A DNA stretch of 20,381 bases. Origin: JACQWR01 sp964614365 (GTDB lineage Bacteria; Desulfobacterota; Syntrophia; Syntrophales; JACQWR01). The notes under the pieces are model-generated. The model was not told where the DNA came from. It worked only from the letters and a program-made list of their open reading frames with translations, and ran no database searches. Positions 8,502 to 15,855 of this stretch are shown here, piece after piece. Position 1 is the first letter of the stretch, and the number at the start of each line of letters is the position of its first letter. The translations under genes were made by a program, and so were the position numbers. The stretch lies in NCBI GenBank assembly GCA_964614365.1, contig CAZTLA010000040.1, forward strand, positions 1 through 20,381, in the 5' to 3' direction.

Positions 8502-8578
8502 TGGTGGCGGTGCAGGGAATCGAACCCCGGACACTACGGATATGAGCCGTATGCTCTAACCATCTGAGCTACACCGCC
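8502..8578 (-). tRNA. tRNA-Met (CAU), elongator type
   Basis: The reverse strand folds into a full cloverleaf of 77 nt including an encoded CCA. The acceptor stem is GGCGGTG/CACCGCC, the D-stem GCTC/GAGC, the anticodon stem TACGG/CCGTA with loop CTCATAT (anticodon CAT at 8542-8544), and the T-arm carries TTCGATT. The paired G1-C72 excludes the initiator tRNA, which has an unpaired first position. A CAU anticodon also occurs in tRNA-Ile2 (lysidine-modified); overall resemblance favours elongator Met, but this was judged by eye. A T-rich run (TTTTTCTTCC) follows the CCA directly and may terminate transcription. Confidence 0.95.
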
Positions 8579-8688
8579 TGATTTTTCTCGCGAAGACTTT
8601 TATACAACCGGATGAGCGTCTGTCAGGCGCAGCCTGAACTGTTTCAACCGTGTGGAGAAAATGGTGCACGTTGAAAGGCAGCCGGACC

Positions 8689-8715
8689 TTTATAACAGTT
8701 TCCCCTGTTTGTCAA
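8689..8715 (-). promoter_or_regulatory. candidate sigma-70 promoter for the tRNA gene
   Basis: On the minus strand a perfect -35 box TTGACA (8710-8715) is followed after 15 bases by TATAAA (8689-8694, five of six matches to the -10 consensus). The spacer is shorter than the ideal 17. It lies between the purQ stop and the tRNA, which would give a leader of about 100 nt. The matches are seen; the activity is inferred. Confidence 0.5.
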
Positions 8716-8759
8716 CCCCCCTCCAGTCTGGTTCCAGTCGGGGGCGTGTGTGAGCGCCC

Positions 8760-9587
8760 TCAGAAGGGACCGTTTCTGATGAAATCCACGGCGTTCCTGA
8801 AAACACGGAGCCCCATTCCTTCTTCCGGCAGTTTTTCCCGGGTCCAGCGAGGGTGGTTCGTATAATGGAGGTAAGCCTCCGGGTGGGGCATAAGGCCGAA
8901 TATCCGTCCCGTTTCGTTGCAGATGCCGGCCACCGCATCGACGGAACCGTTTGGATTGGCCGGGTAATCCATGGTGGCTGTCCCGTAATCCGCACCGCTG
9001 TATTGGAGAACAATCTGCCTGCCCGTGTGGAGTCTGCGCGTCGCTTCCTCGTCTTTCGTGATGAACTTCCCTTCGCCGTGCCGCACGGGCAGGTAAATGC
9101 CCGTAAGCCCCTTTGTAAAAATGCAGGCTGAATGGTCGTTCACCCGCAGGTAAACCCAGCGGTCTTCAAAACGGCCCGAGTCGTTGAACGTCAATGTGGC
9201 CGTCTGATCGTCGTAGCTCCCTCTGAAGCCGGGAAGCACGCCGAGCTTGACGAGCAATTGGAAACCGTTGCAGACGCCGAGAATCAGCTTGCCTTCCCGG
9301 ATGAACCGGACGAACTGGTCGTACAGTCTTTCCCGGGTTTCCGCCACGGCGGCGTGCAGGATCCGGTTCGCCCCCGCTTTTGCCGATCCCAGGTCGTCGC
9401 CATCGAGAAAACCACCGGGAAGGTTGAGGAAGTGGTAATCGTCCAGACTTTTTTCGCCGCTGAGGAGGGCGCTCAGGTGAACGATGTCCGCGTCGTCGGC
9501 GCCCGCCAAGCGGCAGGCATGGGCCATCTCCATTTCGCAGTTGGTGCCGTTTCCCGTGATGATGATCGCTTTTACTCTCTTCGACAT
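8760..9587 (-). CDS. purQ: phosphoribosylformylglycinamidine synthase, glutaminase subunit
   Basis: PurQ releases ammonia from glutamine for PurL, in the fourth step of purine synthesis (FGAR to FGAM). The 275-aa product is a class I glutamine amidotransferase: nucleophile C106 in LGVCNGFQ, and H235 and E237 in MPHPEAY complete the triad. It opens with VKAIIITGNGTNCEMEMA. ATG 9587 was chosen because it lies 11 bases after the purL stop; the frame continues to 9623 but would then overlap purL without need. A GAGAG lies just upstream. It is longer than the roughly 225-aa PurQ of Bacillus and fits the form that works with a large PurL. It is co-transcribed with purL. Confidence 0.94.
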   Translation of the reverse strand: MSKRVKAIIITGNGTNCEMEMAHACRLAGADDADIVHLSALLSGEKSLDDYHFLNLPGGFLDGDDLGSAKAGANRILHAAVAETRERLYDQFVRFIREGKLILGVCNGFQLLVKLGVLPGFRGSYDDQTATLTFNDSGRFEDRWVYLRVNDHSACIFTKGLTGIYLPVRHGEGKFITKDEEATRRLHTGRQIVLQYSGADYGTATMDYPANPNGSVDAVAGICNETGRIFGLMPHPEAYLHYTNHPRWTREKLPEEGMGLRVFRNAVDFIRNGPF

Positions 9588-9598
9588 TTTTGCTCTCT

Positions 9599-12577
9599 TC
9601 AAAAATTCAGTGGTTCCTGCCACGCCGCTTTCAGAGAGGATATGTCCTCATCGATGATGCGGTTGCCCCGGAGGCCGTTTATCCTGAGCCGTCCCTCGGC
9701 AAGGACGGTTCCCACCTGCGCCACGCCGCGGCCGTCAAAAAATTTTTCGAATGTTTTCCTGTCCTCCGGCGCGACGGTCACGACGAAACGGCTCTGGGAT
9801 TCGGAAAAGAGCACTGTGTCGTCACGGTCGATCCCGGAAACCGGCGCGCGATTCAAGTCTATCGTCATGCCCAGCCCGCCGGAGAAGGCCACTTCCGCCA
9901 ATGCCACGCCGAGTCCCCCGTCGGAGCAGTCGTGGCACGATGCCACGCACTGGGCCTCAATGGCCCGGTGCAGGCCATTGTACAGCGTCATCGCCTCTTC
10001 TGCATTCACCTGTGGCACGGCGTTTCCCACTGCACCATGGAGGGCGTACCACTCGGATCCGCCCAGTTCCGCGTACGTCCTGCCCAGGATGTACACGAGG
10101 TGCCCTGCCTGCTTAGCGTCCAGGGTTACCGCTTTTCGTACGTCCTCCATGATGCCCATGACGGAAAAGAGCAGCGTCGGAGGGATGGATATCTTCGTGC
10201 CCCCGATCTGGTAGTCGTTTTTCATACTGTCCTTGCCCGATATGCAGGGTACGCCGTATGCCGTGGCCACGTTGTAGAGCGCCATGTTGGCGCGGACGAG
10301 TTGGGCAAGTTTGTATCGGCCGTCGGGCACCTTTTCCGACTGCACGGGATCGCACCAGCAGAAGTTGTCCAATCCCGCAATCCTGTCCGGAGGGCAGCCC
10401 ACGGCGACGGCGTTTCGTACCGCTTCGTCGATGGCGCAGGCGGCCATGTGATAGGTGTCGATATCGCCGTAGCGGGGACAGATGCCGTTGGCCACGACGA
10501 CCCCGGCGAAGGAGTCGAGGAGCGGCCGGATCACGGCTGCGTCGGAAGGCCCGTCATCGGCGACCCCCGAAAGGGGCTTGATGACGCTCCCACCCTGCAC
10601 TTCGTGGTCGTACCGCCTGACGACGGATTCCTTGCTGCAAACGTTGAACCGGGAGAGCATTGTCTTGAGGGCATGTCCCAGGTTTTCCGGTTCGGGAACG
10701 TCAGGTTCCGCATGACGGGGCGGCGTCCATTTCGCCGATAACTCCATCTGGGGGAGTCCTTCGTGGAGAAAATCCATGTCCAGGCAGGCGACGGTTTCTT
10801 CGCCGTAGCGAACATGGAACATCCCTGAATCGGTATATCTACCGAGGACGGTTGCCTCCACATCCATCTTTTTCGCCAGGGCAAGGAATGCGTCCGCCTT
10901 TGCCGGGTCAACGGCCAGGGTCATCCGTTCCTGCGATTCGGAGATGAGGATTTCCCAGGGATTGAGGCCGGGATATTTGAGCGGCGCTTTTTTCAGGTCC
11001 AGTTCGCAGCCGCCGGCCAGGCGCGCCGTTTCGCCCACCGAGGAGGAAAGTCCGCCGGCGCCGTTGTCGGTAATGCAGCGGTAGAGTTCCCGATCCCGCG
11101 CCATGAGGAGAAAATCGGTCATCTTCTTCTGGGTGATGGGGTCGCCGATCTGGACGGCCGTTACGGGTGATCCCTCGTGCAGCTCTTCCGAAGAAAAAGT
11201 GGCGCCGTGGATCCCATCCTTGCCGATGCGGCCGCCCGTCATGACGATCAGGTCGCCGCGCGCGATCACTTTCGTATGGGTCGGCTCGCCGTTGATACGG
11301 GCCGGCATGATTCCCCCGGTGCCGCAATACACCAGAGGCTTGCCCAGGTAGCGTTCGTCGAAGACGATGCAACCGTTCACGGTGGGGATGCCGCTCTTGT
11401 TGCCCCCGTGCTCGACTCCCTCGCGCACCCCTTCATATATGCGCCGTGGATGGAGGATCCGCGGCGGCAGCGGTTTCGCATAGGTAGGTGGCGCGAAGCA
11501 GAAGACATCCGTGTTGAAAATGAGTTTTGCCCCCTTGCCGGTGCCGAAGGGATCCCGGTTGACGCCGACGATGCCCGTCAGGGCGCCGCCGTAGGGATCG
11601 AGCGCCGAGGGGGAATTATGGGTTTCCACCTTGAACACCAGGTTGTGTTCATCGTCGAATTTGATGATGCCCGCATTGTCGCTGAAGACGGAGAGGCACC
11701 AGTCGTTCTTGCCGAGGCGCGCCCGCACCTCTGAAGTGGTACGCCGCACGTAGCTGTCGAAGAGGGAATTAATCCGGAGAGTTGTTCCCTCTCCATCATC
11801 ATAGGTGATGAGGCTGTTGAATATCTTATGCTTGCAGTGCTCGGACCATGTCTGGGCAAGGCACTCCAGTTCGGCATCGGTCATTTTTCCGCCGAGGCCA
11901 GTTTTTTTTCTCTCCGCGAGCACATCTTCTTTCTTCAGGTAGTTGCGGATGATCTTCATTTCCGCGAGGGTGAGGGCCAGGACCCGCTCGCCGCTGATCT
12001 TCAAAAGCGCGCCGTCGTCCACATCCAGGTCAATCTCCTCCGTATGCGGTCGGTCGCTGCCGGCAACACGCGGTACGGTGGGGGCGATGCCTTTCTGCTT
12101 GTCCCAGGCGCCGCCGGCGATGATTTCGTAACGCTCGATGAGCTCGTTGGCCAGGAGGCTGGTGGCGATGGTTTCCGCTTCCTTCTTCCCGATTGTCCCC
12201 GTAATGAGGTACTGGCGGGAGGTATAAACCGGAGGCACATCGACAGCGCACTTTCCCAGGAGAAGCCCTATGGCTTCCCGCGCCGTCTTGCCCACGTTGT
12301 CCGTGACGCCGGGACGGAAGCCCACCTCGATCAGCCAGTCGAAACTCTCCGCAAGGGGAGTGTTGACGGCGAACTCCTGGATAACGGGATCGGAAAGGGG
12401 ACCGCCTGCCGCGAGACGGAGTTCCTCGCTATTGAGCCTATCGTCAATAGTGTAGACATCAACGGTTTTTACCCCCTCCACCCGGATTCCCAGATGTTCG
12501 ACGATCCTGCGCCGGATCTTTTCTCCCAGTGCATCCCTGATTCCCTTTTTAAATCCAATTTCTATACGATCGGCCAT
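9599..12577 (-). CDS. purL: phosphoribosylformylglycinamidine synthase with fused PurS-like domains
   Basis: This is the ATP-dependent synthetase of the FGAR to FGAM step. At 992 aa it is longer than small PurL (about 740) and shorter than the PurQ-fused form (about 1300). The N-terminus (1-155) reads as two PurS-like units (RIEIGFKKGIRDALGEKI..; WLIEVGFRPGVTDNVGKTA..). The linker has the conserved TWSEHCKHK (243-251). The synthetase core shows KVETHNSPSALDPYGGALTG, FGTGKGAKL, ITDNGAGGLSSSVGE, ISGKDSMKND and CHDCSDGGLGVALAE. The glutaminase is encoded separately by purQ just downstream. The start ATG 12577 has a weak ribosome binding site (GGAAAAAG). Confidence 0.95.
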   Translation of the reverse strand: MADRIEIGFKKGIRDALGEKIRRRIVEHLGIRVEGVKTVDVYTIDDRLNSEELRLAAGGPLSDPVIQEFAVNTPLAESFDWLIEVGFRPGVTDNVGKTAREAIGLLLGKCAVDVPPVYTSRQYLITGTIGKKEAETIATSLLANELIERYEIIAGGAWDKQKGIAPTVPRVAGSDRPHTEEIDLDVDDGALLKISGERVLALTLAEMKIIRNYLKKEDVLAERKKTGLGGKMTDAELECLAQTWSEHCKHKIFNSLITYDDGEGTTLRINSLFDSYVRRTTSEVRARLGKNDWCLSVFSDNAGIIKFDDEHNLVFKVETHNSPSALDPYGGALTGIVGVNRDPFGTGKGAKLIFNTDVFCFAPPTYAKPLPPRILHPRRIYEGVREGVEHGGNKSGIPTVNGCIVFDERYLGKPLVYCGTGGIMPARINGEPTHTKVIARGDLIVMTGGRIGKDGIHGATFSSEELHEGSPVTAVQIGDPITQKKMTDFLLMARDRELYRCITDNGAGGLSSSVGETARLAGGCELDLKKAPLKYPGLNPWEILISESQERMTLAVDPAKADAFLALAKKMDVEATVLGRYTDSGMFHVRYGEETVACLDMDFLHEGLPQMELSAKWTPPRHAEPDVPEPENLGHALKTMLSRFNVCSKESVVRRYDHEVQGGSVIKPLSGVADDGPSDAAVIRPLLDSFAGVVVANGICPRYGDIDTYHMAACAIDEAVRNAVAVGCPPDRIAGLDNFCWCDPVQSEKVPDGRYKLAQLVRANMALYNVATAYGVPCISGKDSMKNDYQIGGTKISIPPTLLFSVMGIMEDVRKAVTLDAKQAGHLVYILGRTYAELGGSEWYALHGAVGNAVPQVNAEEAMTLYNGLHRAIEAQCVASCHDCSDGGLGVALAEVAFSGGLGMTIDLNRAPVSGIDRDDTVLFSESQSRFVVTVAPEDRKTFEKFFDGRGVAQVGTVLAEGRLRINGLRGNRIIDEDISSLKAAWQEPLNF

Positions 12578-12607
12578 TTTGCTTTTTCCGGTTTTTTGGG
12601 GGGTTTA

Positions 12608-12636
12608 TTCATAGCAGAAGGGCGGCGGTAACGCAA
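12608..12636 (-). promoter_or_regulatory. candidate promoter of purL-purQ
   Basis: Minus-strand TTGCGT (12631-12636) and TATGAA (12608-12613) are separated by exactly 17 bases. This would give a leader of only about 20-25 nt before the purL ATG. Box matches are three and four of six, so this is a weak call based on position and spacing. Confidence 0.3.
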
Positions 12637-12686
12637 CGAGAGAATCGGGGGCGACCGGGAGGAAAGAGGGGAAAATCAGTTTTTCC

Positions 12687-12702
12687 TCACAAACGTTTAT
12701 CA
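12687..12702. promoter_or_regulatory. imperfect palindrome upstream of purL
   Basis: The 16-mer TCACAAACGTTTATCA has a perfect AAACGTTT core at 12691-12698. That core equals the centre of the gammaproteobacterial PurR box, while the flanks match it poorly. It lies about 110 bases upstream of purL, which is a purine gene. It could be an operator of some LacI-type regulator or a chance palindrome. Confidence 0.2.
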
Positions 12703-12714
12703 ATCCTTTCCCCT

Positions 12715-12890
12715 GAATCCGGCAGCGAGCGCATTCCCCGTAGCTCTTGCTACGAGATAAGTAAGGGAGAACGGAACGAAATGGAAGAGGGAATCCACTT
12801 CCATGAAGTCAATCAGCGCGGCGGTAGAGAAACGGCCATGTCCGTTCCCATCGATCATGGCCGTCGAGGATACCCTTACTTCCTTACGCC
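12715..12890. repeat. repeat copy A with nested inverted repeats
   Basis: The first 26 bases (12715-12740) match two other intergenic places in this window (16935 and 20271) with one to three differences. A hairpin GTAGC-TCTT-GCTAC (12740-12753) follows. Further pairs are ATGGAAG/CTTCCAT (12781-12787, 12798-12804), ACGGCCATG/CATGGCCGT (12832-12840, 12856-12864) and AAGTAAGGG/CCCTTACTT (12759-12767, 12873-12881). The last pair encloses the others. The shared core probably ends near 12800; the rest may be separate. It looks like a dispersed palindromic element. No convincing protein is encoded in 12578-12903. Confidence 0.6.
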
Positions 12891-12903
12891 CCCAATTCTC
12901 TAT

Positions 12904-13161
12904 TCACCTACAACGAATTGCGCTCCGCCTATCGAGCAACCTGGCAAGAAACGGCAGCATCAGGAAACCGAAAGGAGAAAGAAAAACAATTAAAGAAGGC
13001 ACGGGAGCGGTCAAGCGTTTTAATTGGGTTACGATTTTGTTTATTTCTTCCTTTGTCCATTTCCCCCGCCTGTTTCTCTGCTTCATAAGCAGGGACATGA
13101 AATTCTCCACGCCAGCGCACTCGTCATATACGATCTTTTTGTAATTGGTTAATAATTTCAT
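12904..13161 (-). CDS. small protein with one hydrophobic segment, function unknown
   Basis: This 85-aa product has a charged N-terminal half (MKLLTNYKKIVYDECAG.., then RGKWTKEEINKIVTQLKRL) and a Pro-punctuated hydrophobic stretch at about 52-75 (APVPSLIVFLSPFGFLMLP), followed by ARLLDRR. I chose ATG 13161 because a perfect GGAGG lies 7 bases upstream; the frame is open to 13194 but lacks that support. The hydrophobic part resembles the membrane helix of LETM1-type proteins, but this is a weak likeness from memory. It points toward purL, 326 bases away across repeat A, and is divergent from gspA. The strong ribosome binding site and non-random composition argue that it is real. Confidence 0.65.
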   Translation of the reverse strand: MKLLTNYKKIVYDECAGVENFMSLLMKQRNRRGKWTKEEINKIVTQLKRLTAPVPSLIVFLSPFGFLMLPFLARLLDRRSAIRCR

Positions 13162-13475
13162 TGTTTTCCTCCAAGACATGCGGTCAAAAGACATCGAAAG
13201 AAGAAGGTGTTGTTCCTATCCACGGTCCGTATAGCGGGTAATATATAGTATTATCGTCCAGTATTGCAGAAAACTTTAACGGTTTCAAGTGATGCCTCCG
13301 TGATAATCGCATTCACCTCCGAGTCAACGCAATCGATCATGAGAAAATTATTGTTCATTCTCAATGAAATCTGATACTTTATAAATGAAATATGCAATGG
13401 GCTATACCAAACGGATAAGACCTTCATTTGGTCATGCTGATTTGCTAACACACAATATTCAAGGGATATTGCCTG
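13162..13475. other. intergenic region between divergent genes
   Basis: This 314-base AT-richer spacer separates the small minus-strand gene from gspA and should hold promoters for both. I see no convincing gene in it. An AT-rich patch at about 13237-13252 (TAATATATAGTATTAT) could be the -10 region for the minus-strand gene, but no good -35 box pairs with it. The plus-strand candidate is listed separately. Confidence 0.5.
13358..13385 (+). promoter_or_regulatory. candidate promoter of gspA
   Basis: TTCTCA (13358-13363, four of six) and TATAAA (13380-13385, five of six) are 16 bases apart, about 90 bases before the gspA start. TTGTTC at 13351 with TACTTT at 13375 is an overlapping alternative. 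It is a plausible sigma-70 site by sequence only. Confidence 0.3.
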
Positions 13476-15116
13476 ATGTACCTTAACCTTCATGGCTTGC
13501 GGGAAAAGCCTTTTAACCTGACCCCCGACCCCCGCTTCATCTTCTTGAGCAAGAACCATAGAGAAGCCTTTGCCCATCTTCTGTACGGCATTAACAATCG
13601 TTCGGGATTTATTGTTCTGACGGGAGAGGTAGGATCAGGGAAAACAACAGTACTGCGTGCACTGCTCAGCCAGCTTGACGCAGATAATCACCGTACAGCG
13701 CTGATCTTCAATCCCTGCCTTTCTCCACCGGAGCTTCTTCAAACCATAAATAGAGAATTCGGTATTTCAACCCTTCCTTCCGATAATTCGAGTCTCCTGG
13801 ATGCCCTTAACCAGTTCCTTCTGCAACAGAATGCTGAAGGCCGCATGGTCGTACTCGCCATCGATGAGGCGCAAAATCTGGAAGCAAAGGTGCTTGAGGA
13901 GATCCGCCTGATCTCGAATTTGGAGACAGACCGGGAGAAACTGATACAGATTGTCCTGTCGGGACAGCCCGAGTTCATGCAGGTCCTCAAGAGGAACGAA
14001 ATGCGTCAGCTCAACCAGCGAATTACGGTGCACTATCATTTACAGCCCCTGGATTTTGAAGATATGGGCCATTACATCACCCACCGCCTTGCAGTGGCAG
14101 GAGGGAAGGCCGGAATAATTTTTTCCCCGAGGGCACTGAAAAAAATATACCGGTATTCAAAGGGGCTTCCGAGACTTATCAATGCGGCCTGCGACAGGAT
14201 ACTTTTGGCCAGCTATACAAGAGATGCCACACAGATAAATGCCCGTATTGCGGCAGCGGGAATCAAGGACGTAAAAAGGATTACCGTTCCTGCTAACCAG
14301 AAACGACGTCTTATTATGATTCCTGCGCTTGCTATCCTTGGAGTCATTCTTGCGGCGGGCATCTATTTTCTGCAGCCAGATTTCCTTCACCGATTCATGT
14401 TTGCGCAACACTTCGACACAACAGAGAAGCGGATGAAAAAAATCTCCGATGGCATCGTTCAAGATCGCACCCCTGCCATGGCCGATAAACTTGTTCAGGT
14501 TCCGGAATCAGAAAATGCCGGAAGGGCGTTCAATAACTTGGCCGGCTTTTGGAATGTTTTGCCCCTGGCCAACAGCGGCCGCTTGAACCGGAGCGGTGAA
14601 ATGGAACGCGCAGCATTTGACCGGGGGCTCCGTCTGTACAGATTTTCCGGTAACCTGGGCACCCTTCTTCGTCTTGATTATCCTGCCGCGCTCGAGTTGA
14701 GAATGCCGGGCATGTCAGGGAAACGCTTTGTTTTACTGGTGGGCAAGGAAAACGATCAGATCCGTATCGATCCGCTCATTGCCGGGGGAATGGCCCTTTC
14801 CTTTGGTGAACTTGAGAGGTATTGGTCCGGTCAGGCCTTCCTTCTCTGGAAAGATTACCTGAATTTCTTAACGAGTATGTCACCGGGGGCAAAGGGAGCA
14901 CAGGTCAAGCGGCTTCAGGGACTTCTTAGAGAGGCAGGTGTTTACCGCAAGCCTTTGACGGGGCTCTATGATAGTGATACCATTTCGGCCGTCAAGGTTA
15001 TTCAGTCATCAAGCGGCATAGAACAGGATGGTATCGTCGGTGGTCAAACACTGATGCACTTGTATCGATCCATCGATCGTTTCAAAGTGCCAAGACTCTC
15101 GGTGGGGCGAAAATGA
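13476..15116 (+). CDS. gspA: GspA/ExeA-type AAA ATPase with peptidoglycan-binding domain
   Basis: GspA (ExeA) is an inner-membrane ATPase that with GspB remodels or binds peptidoglycan so that the type II secretin can assemble. The 546-aa protein starts with the family N-terminus YLNLHGLREKPFNLTPDPRF. It has Walker A GEVGSGKTT (50-58), Walker B VVLAIDEAQ (D130, E131) and the sensor-like IVLSGQPEF. A membrane helix lies at about 279-299. A periplasmic peptidase-C39-like region (about 370-455) and a PG_binding_1-type domain (about 471-530: GAQVKRLQGLLREAG, then GIVGGQTL) follow. ATG 13476 has AAGGGA 9 bases upstream. The stop overlaps the gspB start by 4 bases. No other type II secretion gene is in the window. 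Confidence 0.9.
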   Translation: MYLNLHGLREKPFNLTPDPRFIFLSKNHREAFAHLLYGINNRSGFIVLTGEVGSGKTTVLRALLSQLDADNHRTALIFNPCLSPPELLQTINREFGISTLPSDNSSLLDALNQFLLQQNAEGRMVVLAIDEAQNLEAKVLEEIRLISNLETDREKLIQIVLSGQPEFMQVLKRNEMRQLNQRITVHYHLQPLDFEDMGHYITHRLAVAGGKAGIIFSPRALKKIYRYSKGLPRLINAACDRILLASYTRDATQINARIAAAGIKDVKRITVPANQKRRLIMIPALAILGVILAAGIYFLQPDFLHRFMFAQHFDTTEKRMKKISDGIVQDRTPAMADKLVQVPESENAGRAFNNLAGFWNVLPLANSGRLNRSGEMERAAFDRGLRLYRFSGNLGTLLRLDYPAALELRMPGMSGKRFVLLVGKENDQIRIDPLIAGGMALSFGELERYWSGQAFLLWKDYLNFLTSMSPGAKGAQVKRLQGLLREAGVYRKPLTGLYDSDTISAVKVIQSSSGIEQDGIVGGQTLMHLYRSIDRFKVPRLSVGRK

Positions 15117-15775
15117 GTCTGATACTCGATGCTTTGAAAAAACTCGATCGCGAAGAATCATCCCGACGGAAGGGAATGACCAATATTGCGACTGAGATTC
15201 TCAAGCCCGACATTTCCCCCGGCGGGGTAAAATTACCACGATATCTGGTCGCTGTTTTCCTTGCCGTAATCGCGACAGTTTTAATCACCTATGCCGTGAT
15301 GGTGATGTTCGGCGGTCCGCCCAAGAAATTACCTCCTACCGCATCGAGTCTTCCTGCGCCACGTCACCAGGGTGCACCCGCACTCCCTGCCCGGGAACCT
15401 CTTCGTGTCATTCAAGACGAAAGAAGCCCGGTGTCACCGCAAAATCAGACCCCTGCCGCAAGAACAAACACGGCAATTCCCAAGAGTGGAAATGAAGCCA
15501 TCCGGAATGATGCCTCAAAAGAGGCAGGCATCACTCCCCGAAATACAGAAAAACCTTCTGAACGGGTCTCAAGCGAATCTGCGATGACCCCACCATCGGT
15601 AAAATTATCGGGGATCATCTGGAATGAAGAACCCTCAGAGCGCCGTGCGGTGATCAACGGCATGGTGACCAGCGAAGGTGCCGTGATCGAGGGGATGAAA
15701 GTCGTGGAGATTTATCCCAACCATGTACGCTTCTCCTATAATGGCCGGCTTATTGAAATATCAATCAGCCATTAA
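15113..15775 (+). CDS. gspB: GspB-like partner of GspA
   Basis: The 220-aa product starts MSLILDALKKLDREESSRRK, the conserved cytoplasmic N-terminus of GspB/ExeB-type proteins. It has one membrane helix at about 43-66, a long Pro/Ala/Ser-rich periplasmic linker (about 68-158) and a compact C-terminal domain (161-220: KLSGIIWNEEPSERRAVING, then VVEIYPNHVRFSYNGRLIEI) typical of the GspB family. The ATGA overlap with gspA shows translational coupling and a shared function. In Aeromonas the ExeA-ExeB pair is needed for secretin localisation; here the partner secretin would have to be elsewhere. Confidence 0.88.
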   Translation: MSLILDALKKLDREESSRRKGMTNIATEILKPDISPGGVKLPRYLVAVFLAVIATVLITYAVMVMFGGPPKKLPPTASSLPAPRHQGAPALPAREPLRVIQDERSPVSPQNQTPAARTNTAIPKSGNEAIRNDASKEAGITPRNTEKPSERVSSESAMTPPSVKLSGIIWNEEPSERRAVINGMVTSEGAVIEGMKVVEIYPNHVRFSYNGRLIEISISH

Positions 15776-15855
15776 AGGGGAGGGAGAAAATGAGAAGGGC
15801 GAGGGCTTTTATTTCGGTGTTGATCGTATCATGGCAGTTGGGCAGGAAGAGGTGA

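Noticed and set aside
8716..8759. C-run/G-run pairing after purQ as a terminator
   Set aside because: CCCCC and GGGGG can pair across an 18-base loop, but no T-run follows and the tRNA -35 box adjoins it.
9132..10741. Long plus-strand open frames (360 and 383 codons) opposite purL-purQ
   Set aside because: They are antisense to clear purine genes, have no recognisable domains, and arise from the high GC content of the coding strand.
13251..13577. 108-codon minus-strand frame at the gspA start
   Set aside because: It overlaps the gspA N-terminus in antisense and has no ribosome binding site at its Met codons. The last 50 residues look somewhat protein-like, but not enough to call.
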